From NCBI GenBank assembly GCA_039704465.1, contig JASFAU010000016.1:806001-870000 (forward strand): DNA of 64,000 nt, given 5' to 3'. This document shows positions 54,120 through 64,000 of the stretch, piece after piece (position 1 is the stretch's first letter; each line of letters opens with the position of its first letter). A model generated the notes under the pieces. That model made no database searches. It was not told the DNA's origin and saw only the letters and a program-made list of their open reading frames with translations. The stretch is from Plasmodiophora brassicae. Lineage: Eukaryota; Endomyxa; Phytomyxea; Plasmodiophorida; Plasmodiophoridae. The position numbers and the translations under genes are program-made.

Positions 54120-54483
54120 GGAAGGACAAACAACACACAAACAACCAAAACTACGAAAACCTCAATACCGTACTCCAATACTCCAAACTGCACCCTGAGC
54201 ACTACATACGGCCCTACCTCTACCTCCCCTCATCGCACTCAACAAAACGCCATAAATACTCACACTGAAGCACCCATGAGAAAAGGTAAACAGCGAAGTC
54301 ATCATAAAAATTACCAAAACACAGAGCACCCCTGCGCCATATATGACAATGCCCTAACAGCACACAGCCCTCCGCTAGGTGAGCCCGCTGCGGAGTCCGA
54401 GGCGCACCCTCCAACCCCTACACTGACAGCAGGAGGCGCATACCTTGGCCGGACATGGACCACGACCCCGCACTGGTGACAGA

Positions 54484-55111
54484 ATGGAAATTCTCGACAC
54501 CGAACACGCTGAACACCGCTTAGCCACAAAGCGCTCTAGGACGAACGAACCGCTGCCTATGCCTAACGAGCGAAATGTAGCCAGGCCGAAGTGGAAAGCC
54601 GCTAAAGCTGGAACCGACGTTGCCACCCTTGAGCGCATTTGGAGCACACCTCCAACGAGCACAGATGAAGATGACTACCATGACACGGCTGCAGTCATCC
54701 CGCACACCCCGACGAGCGCCAAAGGCCTGATAGCTATGCTCCACCAGCGGCTCCCTGGGCTGCAGCACTTCAACCTCACATCGAACATCAGCAAGGGCAA
54801 GCGCCCGAACGAATTCCTACTACACGGGTTAAAAAAGGGTAAAAACTCAACACATACCCAGCACACCTCGACACATTTACACACCTCTGACCCCCCCATG
54901 GTGCAGGCCAATATCGGGCTATACAAGGAGCGGCTCAGGCGATCGGCGCCGAATGCCGCCCGGGCCAATCACACCACAGACAGATTATCATTTACAACTG
55001 CTCGGTCCACGATATCGATGACATATTGTCGATCGGCTACCCAGGACAGCCGGTGCCCTACAACATCGCACAGACGAACTCCGGAAACCATGCAATTGCC
55101 AGCTTCGCGAC
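54484..55111 (+). pseudogene. non-LTR retrotransposon ORF1, 5' part
   Basis: It begins at the ATG at 54,484 with basic, Pro-rich sequence. Protein-like sequence changes frame near 54,930. The final frame (IIIYNCSVHDIDDIL, then NIAQTNSGNHAIASFA) runs into the LTR insertion at 55,112 and resumes in the same frame after it at 60,445. The gene is therefore broken by one frame change and the insertion. Confidence 0.6.
55107..55111. repeat. target-site duplication, left copy (GCGAC)
   Basis: GCGAC directly before the left LTR is repeated directly after the right LTR at 60,445-60,449, as expected for integrase-mediated insertion. Confidence 0.9.
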
Positions 55112-55308
55112 TGTGCTAACGCCGCCGCTGCCCACTACGGGGGCGGTCGGTCGCAAGAGTCGGCGCCTGGTGATATAACGAACTGATGTATTTGGACAGG
55201 ATCGTCACAGCAAGGGCCGCTGCGGGGTCGAGTACGGTCATGATCATGTGACCGGGTGGCAGCAGCATCTGAGCAGCATCATCTGAGTACTGGTACTCTG
55301 GATGAACA
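55112..55308 (-). repeat. LTR (3' LTR of minus-strand Ty3/gypsy element), 197 bp
   Basis: On the plus strand it begins TGTGCTAACG and ends GGATGAACA, so it has canonical TG...CA ends. By eye it is identical over all 197 bases to the copy at 60,248. A purine-rich tract (CACGGGGAG on the minus strand) lies just inside and can serve as polypurine tract. Confidence 0.92.
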
Positions 55309-55317
55309 CTCCCCGTG

Positions 55318-56964
55318 TTAGAAATCTGCTAACAGTCGTGAGCAGAGCGGGTCTCCTTCGGCTTGTCGTTCGAGGAAGGCCCTGACGATATCAGGAACAT
55401 CGGCCGCCATGACCGAGTAAGGTTCCCATGAATTGTCGGTGGCATCGAATCCGATCCAGTTGATCAGTAGTTCAGTGTCACCTGACGTAGAGTTGACTCG
55501 AATGTCCTCGACTGCGTTGACTTGGTAAGCCACGCCGGTGAGCGCGATGTTGTGCTTCAGGGAAGAGGTGACATTCAAGTGCGCATCTGCATAGAACATT
55601 AAGCGCTGGGCGTGTACATCTGAGATACGATCAGTCAAGAGATCTCGAACTCGATACACCCAGTCGTTGATGGTGTCGATAATCTGGGCAGGTCCAGTCC
55701 AGTTGTACTCGGACTTGGAGTGCTTGCCATGGTTGGCCACGAGAACATAGTCGCCCGTCGTGAAGTTGATCTCGCGAACATTGCGTCGGCGACGCCGGGC
55801 GCGTTGCTTGAGATCACGTAGATGGGTGCGTGTACGTGCCACTGCTTTGTGCATGTCCTCGAGAGAATCGATAAGTTCCGTCGTCATTTCCTTGAGACGG
55901 TCAGGGGTCAACGGTACGTCGATAACCGCGTCGATGCGTTTGTTGAAGATAATCGAGATAGGTGTCGAGGGTGGCAAACCCGTAAACATCGTGACAGGCG
56001 CGTAGCCCACACTTGATCGAACAGTGTGATTTACCGTCATGTTGATCAGCGGAAGGACATACGGCCAATCCTGGAATGGAAGATTTAGCTCGGAGAGGAG
56101 GGACTTCAGCAGAAAGAGAAGCCGCTTGTTGACAACCTCAACCGTGCCGTTCGCCCAAGGTGTGTAGGCAGTTGTGAAATGATGGTTGCAGTGTAACCGG
56201 CTATTAAGCTCGGCGATAACCGCGTTTTTGAAGTGTGTGCCGCGGTCAGAGACATGTTGGAAAACAATGCCGAAACGTTTGAACCAATCCAGAAGAGATT
56301 CGGCGACAACGCTGTGATCCGCGAATTGACAAGGAATTAACTCGACGAATGCCGTGGCGTCGTCCTTCAGAACCAGAACATAACGAAGTTGATGAGAATC
56401 GCCTGGACGAGGTTTGGATAAGAACAGAAAGTCATAGTGGATGACCTTATTGGGCTTGTCCGCATGCATAGCCGTGCCAAAAGGTCGGGGAATCATCGAA
56501 TCTTTGTTGCGTAGGCAGTGTAAGCATTTGTCCACAAATGCACGAACAAAGGAATCCAGATCAGGCCACCAGAAGAGTTGTGCGATGCTCGAAATAGTCG
56601 ATGCAGCAGGTTGATGACCAGACAGTCCCATATGTGAAATCACTGCGATGCGTAGCTGCAGTGCATGTGATGGTACCCAGAGTTGATTGTCTGGAGTACG
56701 CCAGCCAGATTCCGGGCTAAGGTGGAGAGACATGTCCCCTTCGAGTTGGAGAATATCGGAAACGGCAGATAGGTCGTGTTGGCGAATGTAGTCGGTCTGA
56801 GCGTTACTAATCTCGTCGACAGACGGCCAGATAAACTCATCGGTCATCTTGTAATCGTCGAAGTCAAGATTAATTGCCATATGACGAATAGAACGGAACG
56901 ATGGAGGGAAAATGAGGAGAGTGGTTGCAGGGCGACGCCCCACCGCGTGGCGAGGTCGGCCCAA
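55318..56964 (-). CDS. integrase and chromodomain region of the LTR element
   Basis: The frame has the HHCC zinc-binding region (HMGLSGHQ to CLHC) and a DDE core, with the first Asp in VLVLKDDATAF, the second in VSDRGTHF, and the Glu in NGTVEVVNKR. A chromodomain-like end follows (INWIGFDATDNSWEPY). Chromodomains direct integration to heterochromatin in chromoviruses. The first 121 nt overlap the RT frame, so expression as one polyprotein needs a frameshift or the break is a mutation. Confidence 0.88.
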   Translation of the reverse strand: MGRPRHAVGRRPATTLLIFPPSFRSIRHMAINLDFDDYKMTDEFIWPSVDEISNAQTDYIRQHDLSAVSDILQLEGDMSLHLSPESGWRTPDNQLWVPSHALQLRIAVISHMGLSGHQPAASTISSIAQLFWWPDLDSFVRAFVDKCLHCLRNKDSMIPRPFGTAMHADKPNKVIHYDFLFLSKPRPGDSHQLRYVLVLKDDATAFVELIPCQFADHSVVAESLLDWFKRFGIVFQHVSDRGTHFKNAVIAELNSRLHCNHHFTTAYTPWANGTVEVVNKRLLFLLKSLLSELNLPFQDWPYVLPLINMTVNHTVRSSVGYAPVTMFTGLPPSTPISIIFNKRIDAVIDVPLTPDRLKEMTTELIDSLEDMHKAVARTRTHLRDLKQRARRRRRNVREINFTTGDYVLVANHGKHSKSEYNWTGPAQIIDTINDWVYRVRDLLTDRISDVHAQRLMFYADAHLNVTSSLKHNIALTGVAYQVNAVEDIRVNSTSGDTELLINWIGFDATDNSWEPYSVMAADVPDIVRAFLERQAEGDPLCSRLLADF

Positions 56965-58721
56965 ACGTTGTCCTCCCCAGCAATGTGCTCAATGTGAAAA
57001 TCTAGGTCGATAATCTGAAGTCGCCAGCGCTCCAAGCGATCGCCGGTCGTCCGACTAATTCGTGCAACCGAGGCTGGGTTCAGAATGAAAACCAAATTAC
57101 GGTGGTCTGTGAAGATTCGAAGTGCCAGCTTTGACATAGAGATGAAGTGTCTGAGGCGATAGCAGCCTTCAATGATGGCGTAGGCCTCCTTCTCAATGGT
57201 CGCCCACTTCAATTGAGAACCACGGAATGTCCCCGAGATGAACGACAAAGGTTCGTGGTGTTGCTCACCGTACGGGAGATCAATATCTTCCGGAGGGATC
57301 TGCGACAGGAAAACAGACCAGAAACGGTCACTCGCATCCGGAAAGAGACACATGATCCATTCGTCCTTGGGGTGCGCCAGCGTCATGGCCTCCGATAGTC
57401 GATGCTTCAGAGAATTGAAACTGGTGAGATGGTCAGTGGTCCAGCCGATGTCGGCTAAACGAACTCGACGTAGGTGTGATTTCTTCAGACTGCTGACAGA
57501 ACGAGAAGCGGACAGAAGTAGATCCTGTAGCGGATGAACATGTGCCGCGAATTGAGGGATAACAGAACGGACCCAATTGAGGCCCGAGAGGAACTGTTGG
57601 AGATCAGCAGCCGTGATAGGAGTTGATAGATCGTGCAAGGCGTTGAGATACGAGCGATCGAACGACACTCCATCAGCGGATATAACGCGACCGCACCATG
57701 TCACTGAAGTGAGATATAACTGGCAGCGATCAGGGTTGAGTTTAACTCCAAACTCGTCGAAAGCGTTGAGAAGAGATTCGAGTGTGTCCATGTAGGCTCC
57801 GAATCCAGATACGTAGCCGAGGATATCGTCGATCCAGAGTAGGGCGCAGATATATAGAAGTTTCCCCAACACCTGTTGCATTCCCGCCTGGAACGCAAAC
57901 ACGCAATCAGCGATTCCCTGGATGATGCGCCTGGGTGTAAACGTGGCGATGTGCGTCATGAACGAGCAGGCCTCCTGCGAATCAGGGTGCAACGGAAATT
58001 GCCAATAGCCTTTAAAGGCATCGAACAGCATGAAGATGGTCGCGGAACGTAGGTAGGTCAGGATGATGTCGATGTGAGGCATCGGCCATGCAATGCGTTC
58101 GGTCTGTTTGTTGACGGCTTCATTGATGTCGACGGTCAGCCGATGGCCGCGAACCTCCGTGTCCTTCTTGTCGACGACCAGACACGGCGACGCGTACCTG
58201 CTGTGCGGATTGCGGTACACAAAATCGTTTTCCGCCAAGGTTCCTACGTGATCATCCATGAATTTTTGATGTTCGAGGGTATACCTTCGTGTTCGGCAAC
58301 GAACAGGACGAGCATCTGCTTTGAAGTGTAGTTTCAGTGGACTTACTTTCGCAGGTGGATCACGGCCAAGCTTCGTTCGCCATATGTCTTTGTGTTGATT
58401 GACAGTTGTGCGTAGACGCGGGACTTGATCGTTAGGGAAACCGGAGTCAGCACGTTGTATCATCCGGTCTATTGCCCTGTCCACGTCTGTATCGGAGTGT
58501 TCTCCGATTTCGACATCATAGTCGTCACCCGGATCATTGGTGTCCAATTGGGGCTCATGATCGCGAGTTGTTCCACTTACCTCCGGGTGTCTTACCGCTC
58601 TCATCGTGATCCCTTGACCACCTGGGGCGTGACGTTCCGGGGTCGGATCCGCTTCGATGATGATAGGACCATTTGCCTCGATTAACATCTCCTTCAGTTG
58701 TGTAGCTGGATTGATACCCAA
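56844..58721 (-). CDS. reverse transcriptase and RNase H region of the LTR element
   Basis: RT signatures are visible: IFMLFDAFKGYWQFPL, AFQAGMQ, and the catalytic box LLWIDDILGY, with Trp where most RTs have Tyr. RNase H follows: LFPDASDRFW, EKEAYAIIEGCY, FTDHRNLVF, and the connection end EHIAGEDNVWADLATRW. It overlaps the gag-protease frame by 167 nt and the integrase frame by 121 nt. Confidence 0.88.
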   Translation of the reverse strand: MGINPATQLKEMLIEANGPIIIEADPTPERHAPGGQGITMRAVRHPEVSGTTRDHEPQLDTNDPGDDYDVEIGEHSDTDVDRAIDRMIQRADSGFPNDQVPRLRTTVNQHKDIWRTKLGRDPPAKVSPLKLHFKADARPVRCRTRRYTLEHQKFMDDHVGTLAENDFVYRNPHSRYASPCLVVDKKDTEVRGHRLTVDINEAVNKQTERIAWPMPHIDIILTYLRSATIFMLFDAFKGYWQFPLHPDSQEACSFMTHIATFTPRRIIQGIADCVFAFQAGMQQVLGKLLYICALLWIDDILGYVSGFGAYMDTLESLLNAFDEFGVKLNPDRCQLYLTSVTWCGRVISADGVSFDRSYLNALHDLSTPITAADLQQFLSGLNWVRSVIPQFAAHVHPLQDLLLSASRSVSSLKKSHLRRVRLADIGWTTDHLTSFNSLKHRLSEAMTLAHPKDEWIMCLFPDASDRFWSVFLSQIPPEDIDLPYGEQHHEPLSFISGTFRGSQLKWATIEKEAYAIIEGCYRLRHFISMSKLALRIFTDHRNLVFILNPASVARISRTTGDRLERWRLQIIDLDFHIEHIAGEDNVWADLATRWGVALQPLSSFSLHRSVLFVIWQLILTSTITR

Positions 58722-60204
58722 CGCGTCCAGTTCCGGGGCTCCTAAAGGACAATGTCATCAGATAGGTCTTCGCGACATACGTTGATTTCCCGCCCGCGTA
58801 GATGTGCAGGTTTGCCATGCGAAGGTGGGACAATGGTGATGTCCACGATCGCTGTGGCGACAATTGTTGTCGTAGCCCCGATCGTTGCAAGTTTCGCCTC
58901 CGTTGGATGGTCGAACACTTTGACTGGGACATGCTGGATGGCTTAATCCGTAGCAGCAGTTGCGATTGCGAAATGACGGTCTTCGTCGCACCACTATCGG
59001 CTTCGAATGGAAGGTCGAGCGAGTTCTGGAAGCGAAGTCTCATAGGGGACGGTGTTGACGGCGACGGCGGGCCCATGCGCTTTGCCGTGTCTGCGTTGCC
59101 CTTACTCTCCTCCTTCTCTTTGCGCTCTTTCTGGAACTTTTCAATGGCAGCTTTGCGTTCTCCTTGAGTTGCCTTCGGGCACACTTGGACCCAGTGCTGC
59201 TCCTTGCAGATTAGGCAACCTGCCTTTGGAGGATCCTTACCTTCGAAGCGTTTTCGGATGTGCTCGGGGATGTCCCTCGATTCATCTTTCGTTTGCGATG
59301 TGGACGATTGAGCTGTCTTGAGTCCGATCGAATTTGTCGGGTGCTTGCCGCCATTCCTATTCGGAGCAACAACGTCCTTACCTTTCTTACCTGCAGGTGG
59401 GGACACGGTCTGCGCTGGAGACTTCTTCTTCTCAGCTTGCAGCCGGAAGTGTTTGTCCTGCTCTTTGGCAAGACGGTCGACGAGGTCGAAGAATTTGAGC
59501 TCGTCCTTCTCAGCGTCCCTGCACCCTCCGAACTCGATCGCGCGTTCGACTAGAACCGCAAGGTCAGTGGGACGGATACCTCCGCGTAATACCTTGATCT
59601 TGCGCTTGGTTCCTTTCGTTCCTTTGGCGTATGTGTCTTGTAGCCCATAGTCGTCGATTAGCTCATCGAACTTGGCGAAGAAAGACGTGACACGTTCCTC
59701 AATACTCTTGATTGACAGGTTCATGACCACTGTCTTCGTGAGAAGCGCCTTGATGTCTGTCGAACTCTCGACATCAGCCTCCCTGCGTTGGACTGACCTC
59801 AAGTAGCTCATGATGTCGCCATCCGTGATCGTGCTGGCGGGTTGACGTAGGCGATATTTCGACATCCCTTTGAGGACGTCCTCGGTAATGCATGACTTCA
59901 CCGTTGGCGGATGAATATCCTCCTTGTAGATCAGTCGGCGCTCGTTAACGATCTCGACGTGTTTCCTATATTTCTTGAGGAAATCGTTAATTCCGTCCTT
60001 GGCCGTAAGGCTCAGGGTACGTAGGATGGGCGGTTTCAAAGGCATAAAGATCGGGCTCTTACCGTGCAGGTTTGTTGACTGAAGCCCTCGATCGATTTCG
60101 TCATCTGTCGACGATTCATGCTCCTTGGCCTCGGCGTCGGAGTTGGTCCTGGCGTCGTCCTCCATCTGTAGACGAACGGGCGCTCTGCGGCCACCTCCTG
60201 CCAT
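58555..60204 (-). CDS. gag and protease region of the LTR element
   Basis: Starts at the ATG at 60,204. A helical gag region (ILRTLSLTAKDGINDFLKKY) precedes a Lys-rich linker and a CCHC zinc knuckle (CLICKEQHWVQVC). The aspartic protease active site is FEADSGATKTVIS. The protease-like sequence appears to shift frame after about 58,950, so the last 130 codons of this frame are probably not translated as such. Confidence 0.82.
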   Translation of the reverse strand: MAGGGRRAPVRLQMEDDARTNSDAEAKEHESSTDDEIDRGLQSTNLHGKSPIFMPLKPPILRTLSLTAKDGINDFLKKYRKHVEIVNERRLIYKEDIHPPTVKSCITEDVLKGMSKYRLRQPASTITDGDIMSYLRSVQRREADVESSTDIKALLTKTVVMNLSIKSIEERVTSFFAKFDELIDDYGLQDTYAKGTKGTKRKIKVLRGGIRPTDLAVLVERAIEFGGCRDAEKDELKFFDLVDRLAKEQDKHFRLQAEKKKSPAQTVSPPAGKKGKDVVAPNRNGGKHPTNSIGLKTAQSSTSQTKDESRDIPEHIRKRFEGKDPPKAGCLICKEQHWVQVCPKATQGERKAAIEKFQKERKEKEESKGNADTAKRMGPPSPSTPSPMRLRFQNSLDLPFEADSGATKTVISQSQLLLRIKPSSMSQSKCSTIQRRRNLQRSGLRQQLSPQRSWTSPLSHLRMANLHIYAGGKSTYVAKTYLMTLSFRSPGTGRVGYQSSYTTEGDVNRGKWSYHHRSGSDPGTSRPRWSRDHDESGKTPGGKWNNSRS

Positions 60205-60247
60205 TAAGTGAGTTCGTTTGCTTGGGGCTCTTTGCGCAAGAAGCTTC

Positions 60248-60444
60248 TGTGCTAACGCCGCCGCTGCCCACTACGGGGGCGGTCGGTCGCAAGAGTCGGC
60301 GCCTGGTGATATAACGAACTGATGTATTTGGACAGGATCGTCACAGCAAGGGCCGCTGCGGGGTCGAGTACGGTCATGATCATGTGACCGGGTGGCAGCA
60401 GCATCTGAGCAGCATCATCTGAGTACTGGTACTCTGGATGAACA
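60248..60444 (-). repeat. LTR (5' LTR of minus-strand Ty3/gypsy element), 197 bp
   Basis: Same 197 bases as 55,112-55,308, with TGTGCTAACG at one end and GGATGAACA at the other. It lies upstream of the gag start at 60,204 on the minus strand and so should carry the promoter. Confidence 0.92.
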
Positions 60445-60449
60445 GCGAC
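60445..60449. repeat. target-site duplication, right copy (GCGAC)
   Basis: Matches GCGAC at 55,107-55,111. Confidence 0.9.
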
Positions 60450-60756
60450 TAAGGAGGAAGCGGATACAGTGGCCAAGGCCAAGAAAATCCGAGCGGGAAA
60501 GATGCAGTGGCGAATCAAACAATGCCGCTCGAACACTAGCATCGTATGTCGCACATGCAAGTCCATCGAATGCCGGGACCCAGCCTGCGAGAAACTACGC
60601 TGTGGATACGGATGCTCCGCGCCCCATGCCACGAAAAAGTGCCCGCTCACGGAGACCGAAAAGCAGAGCAAGCTCACCTTCTGCGTCACCTGCTCAGCTA
60701 ACACGCACTTCTACACCAGATGCCCCCACCGATCCAAGACAATCAATGAGTTCTGA
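60445..60756 (+). pseudogene. non-LTR retrotransposon ORF1, 3' part (zinc knuckles)
   Basis: After the LTR insertion the gag-like frame continues with Lys-rich sequence and Cys/His knuckle motifs (CRTCKSIECRDPAC, CGYGCSAPHATKKCP, CVTCSANTHFYTRCP), ending at the TGA at 60,756. Nucleic-acid-binding ORF1 proteins with such knuckles are common in I- and R1-like elements. Its start lies upstream of the insertion. Confidence 0.75.
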
Positions 60757-63700
60757 AGACGTCACCATCCGAAGGCTCCACTCACGCAATAAAACCCAAC
60801 CAAGCTGCAGCCCGCATGGCACCTGGAACCCCACCCGAGCACTGGATGAGTTCCCACCCCTTAACAAGAGGTTAGAAGAAGCGCGTGACGCAATATACAG
60901 AATCCCCCCACCAGGCAACGGAACCAGGAACAAACATAACGCTAGACAGACCTCGATACTGCAGTACATCCAAACTAATGCAGAGCTGAACGACCTCAAC
61001 CTACAAGAATCAAATTCACAAGACGCTGTCGACCAGAACCGACTAAACGTCGGACAGTGGAACGCCCGAACACTGACTAAACTCAAAGCTGAACGACTGG
61101 CAGAATTCGCGAAACTGAACAAAATCCACATACTATGTATATCTGAACTAGGCTCTAGAAGGAAAATTGCTCACTTCCCCAACTACGACTACTCGGACCT
61201 GAATACTGAGTCGGGAATATTCTGGACAAAGAACATAAACGCAAAACGAATCAAAGCGGAGCAATTACAGCAATTTGAAAACAAAAGGATCACAACTCAA
61301 ATGGTCCTAATCAATGACGAAACGCTACTCATTCACCCCTACATCCCCCCTGATGTTAAGCAGCGAACACGCAAAGCATACTGGAACGAAATAGAGCGGT
61401 TTGTCACAAGTGAAAACAGACCTACAATCATCACAGGTGACCTCAACACACGAGACCGCCGACTAGACTAGATGCCTCGGTTACAGCACGAAGACCCTAC
61501 CTAGACCCAATCCTGATTGAGTTCGAAGTCCTGAACGATATCACGCAGCCCACCAGATACGACCCCGCTAACGAGGAAAAAGGGAGCGTGCTTGACATTG
61601 CCATGTGCAATAGTGACGCGCGCGAAAACATCCTTGCATGGAGGCTAGGTCCCGACTTGGATAGCGACCACAAAATCACGATTATGGAAACTGCACTAAC
61701 AATCACCGAACCCGAATCACTTTTCGATGAAAATGACCACAAATCGACAGTTGACATCAACCTTACGACCGAGAACATCACCTTATGGCTTGAATACGAA
61801 AACATCGCCGAAGCGAGCCTGAGCAAACTAAGCAGCATAATCAGAAATAGCATTGCTTATAAAGAAACACCCAGAGAAAACCACAGATTCTGGACTACAG
61901 CCCTCCGAGACGCCTGTCGTAGGAAAGAACAGGCGAAAGAAGCATTCCAAAAAGCGCGACGAGACCAAAAACCTGAGGCCTACATGGAGGCCCTGAAAAC
62001 AACGCTCCGTAATGAAAGCATTGAAGTATTAAGAGAATACAAAACAGCCAAGGTACAACGATACACTGAACTGGCAGAGACAGCGGTTGCTGACTCCACA
62101 GGCGCCACGACATGGAAGCTAATAAGAGAGATCAACCCTGAACTTAACAGCAAACGAACGCCACGAACAATCAAATCCAAAAGAGCCGGCGAGGAGGCTG
62201 AAGAAATAGCAACAAAATTTGCCAGCATCTACGACGATAACGACCTTGAAACGACAGAGAAAGAAAGGATGGAACACGACGCATTAATTAAGGCTCTCCA
62301 AACAGAGAAAGAAAGCAATAGGCCAACACCTATCACTCGAAGAGAACTTGAAAAAGCCCTGAAGCGAGCCAAAATTCGTTCCGCCGGAGGAGTAGACGGC
62401 ATCACAAACGTGCTCCTCAAAAGAGCATGCGAAGATGAAACAACAGCGGAAAATATCCTGGCAGCCATCAACAACGACATCGTCAAAGATGGAAAATTCC
62501 CAGACGACTTAAAAATCGCCAAAGTTCGGCCCCTACCGAAGGCAAAGCCAGGCGAATTCCGACCGATAGCCCTCCTGTCGAACTTAGCCAAACTAGTCGA
62601 ATCGATAATTGAAACCCGATTACGCCACCAAGCCGAAAAACACCTACCACCAAACCAGACAGGGGGTAGGGAGGCCCATAACACGTCCCAGGCGCTGATA
62701 CGCCTACTTCACCATGCGGGGTGCGCGGCAGCTAAAGACAAACAGTTCGCAACCATATTCTATGACTTCACAAAAGCATTCGACAGAGTGAAACATGTTA
62801 AGCTAATCGAAAAGATGCGAAGGATGCAAATTGACCCCTACCTAATACTAATAATCGACGAATGGCTCTCAAACAGGAAATTTGAAGTATCACACCGCGG
62901 AACCACGTCCAGGCAACGAAAGCAAACGAGCGGGATCCCACAAGGGTCAAGTCTGAGTGTACTCCTATGGGCAATATACGTGTATGATGCTCCCCTTGAA
63001 GAAGACACTAGCAACATCTACGTTGATGACATCGCCACTTGGGCAACCGGACAAACAAAGAAACAGGTGAAACGCATCTTGCGTCGGAAGAACGCAGCCT
63101 TAATGAAATGGTGTGAAGACAACCACATCAAAATCAACTGGGACAAAACGGTGATACTTTTCAATGAGTATAACCCAGATGACTGCCTAAAGACGAACAA
63201 AACCAGAATTACGACGGCCCCAGAAGTTAAGTACCTGGGAATCACGTTGCGCGCAAATGAGGAAGACAGAAGCGGGATGATGATGATCGACCTCACAGGC
63301 ATAGCAGCCAATATCAGGCAAAGGTGCAGAGCAGTCAGGTCACTCCTAAAATACAATTTTCCCACCAAGACATACCATCAAATATGCAAAGGATTCATTG
63401 GGGGGAAACTAAACTACTACCTGCCGATACTAGGAGCGGAGACTGGAAAAGAAATGAAAGCGTACTTCGACCGTTAGAAATTGCATACAATGAGTACATG
63501 AGAGCATATGCTGGTGCGTTCTGCTCTACGCCAACACCTCTGCTGCACGCAATGACAGGATTTCCATTACTACGAGATGCCATATGCACAAGTACAACAA
63601 CGGCGGTACTATCGGCGATTGCTAACGACACCCTATTAGGACAAGAGTACGACACATGGGATGGGGAGGGCGATGGCTGGACCCCCCTCGGAATAGTGGA

Positions 63701-64000
63701 AAAGACCCTCTCTGAAAACATGCCCAGAGCGTACACGGACGTCCACCCGAAAGTAAAAATAGACGAGCAGATACTAGAAAACCTCTACCAAGTCCAATTC
63801 CACACAAGTTCTAGAGCAGAGGCTATAGAAAAACACCTTGCAGGGGAACTACTACCGCAAGAAGCACCAGTAGAAATATGGACTGACGGAAGCCTTACAC
63901 CGGGAGAAAATGCAGGGGCAGCCGCCCTGTATATTGATAACAGGACCGACCCTCCTACAGAGGAAGTAAGGGAAACTGCACTTAGCTCCATCATAGTACA
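60749..64000 (+). pseudogene. non-LTR retrotransposon ORF2 (endonuclease, RT, RNase H), frame-broken, runs off right edge
   Basis: The ATG at 60,749 overlaps the ORF1 stop by 8 nt. Endonuclease: LNVGQWNARTLTKLKAE, IITGDLNTRDRR, and DLDSDHKITIME. The frame stops at 61,471, where the pentamer CTAGA is repeated in tandem, and continues one frame over. RT: GGVDGITNVLL, FRPIALLSNLAKLVE, FYDFTKAFDRV, GIPQGSSLS, and IYVDDIATWA. A second break is at 63,477. RNase H (VEIWTDGSLTPGENAG) follows in the third frame to the window edge. The element is probably inactive as assembled. Confidence 0.85.

Larger units (their letters stand above)
55112..60444 (-). mobile_element. Ty3/gypsy-type LTR retrotransposon with chromodomain
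   Basis: A complete 5,333-bp element: two identical 197-bp LTRs, 5-bp GCGAC target duplication, and on the minus strand gag with zinc knuckle, protease, reverse transcriptase, RNase H, integrase and chromodomain in that order (Ty3 order). The coding region is in three frames that overlap by 167 and 121 nt. Identical LTRs point to a recent insertion. No classical tRNA primer-binding site was recognised next to the 5' LTR. Confidence 0.92.
54120..64000 (+). mobile_element. non-LTR retrotransposon (APE endonuclease, RT, RNase H), split by a nested LTR element
   Basis: The plus strand carries an ORF1 gag-like protein and an ORF2 with APE-type endonuclease, reverse transcriptase and RNase H, the order found in I-, R1-, LOA- and Tad-like clades. 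It is A-rich on the coding strand, clearly unlike the host genes. ORF1 is interrupted at 55,112-60,444 by a Ty3/gypsy element. ORF2 has at least two frame breaks. The 3' end lies beyond the window, and the 5' boundary near 54,120 is set by composition only. Confidence 0.8.

Overview
Nuclear DNA of a eukaryotic microbe: GC-rich and compact, with genes on both strands and frequent introns, mostly 46-76 nt and opening GTACG, GTAAG or GTGAG. The intron pattern rules out bacterial origin. An intron-dense GC-rich protist such as a plasmodiophorid rhizarian would fit, but nothing here proves a species.

Layout. 1-20.7 kb is an accessory region with three copies (minus, plus, plus) of one large receptor gene: signal peptide, CAP/SCP domain, Thr/Arg/Pro minisatellite linker, REJ-like module, GPS autoproteolysis motif, seven membrane segments and a Ser-rich tail. 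Between the copies lie a C2H2 zinc-finger gene with a signal-peptide-like start, an intronless unknown gene, and fragments of a small duplicated family around a perfect 36-bp palindrome. 21-29 kb (minus) carries a patatin-type lipase of the TGL/SDP1 class, a complete IRE1 kinase/RNase, and the TFIIF alpha subunit. 29.6-34 kb holds a second zinc-finger gene with a signal-like start, a 7TM protein with a luminal ectodomain, and a probable GPI-anchored coiled-coil protein. 35-52 kb is housekeeping: mitochondrial bL19, coatomer beta-prime, cohesin SMC3, a SERCA calcium pump and eIF2B gamma. 52.4-54 kb has a second ectodomain-7TM gene. From about 54.1 kb to the right edge lies a non-LTR retrotransposon whose ORF1 is interrupted by a Ty3/gypsy chromodomain element with identical 197-bp LTRs and a 5-bp target duplication.

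How the genes relate. IRE1, SERCA, coatomer beta-prime and eIF2B gamma all belong to ER, secretory or translation control, but they are ordinary neighbours and not an operon. The notable content is the cell-surface set: three CAP-REJ-GPS-7TM receptors plus two ectodomain-7TM proteins. The CAP-linker-REJ join is read directly in copies 1 and 3 with matching intron phases. Linker length differs from about 40 to about 1,200 residues between copies, which points to a fast-evolving surface receptor family.

Limits: exon structures were inferred by eye from splice sites, phase and family conservation. Where all exon lengths add up to whole codons this is stated. No alignment or database search was run.
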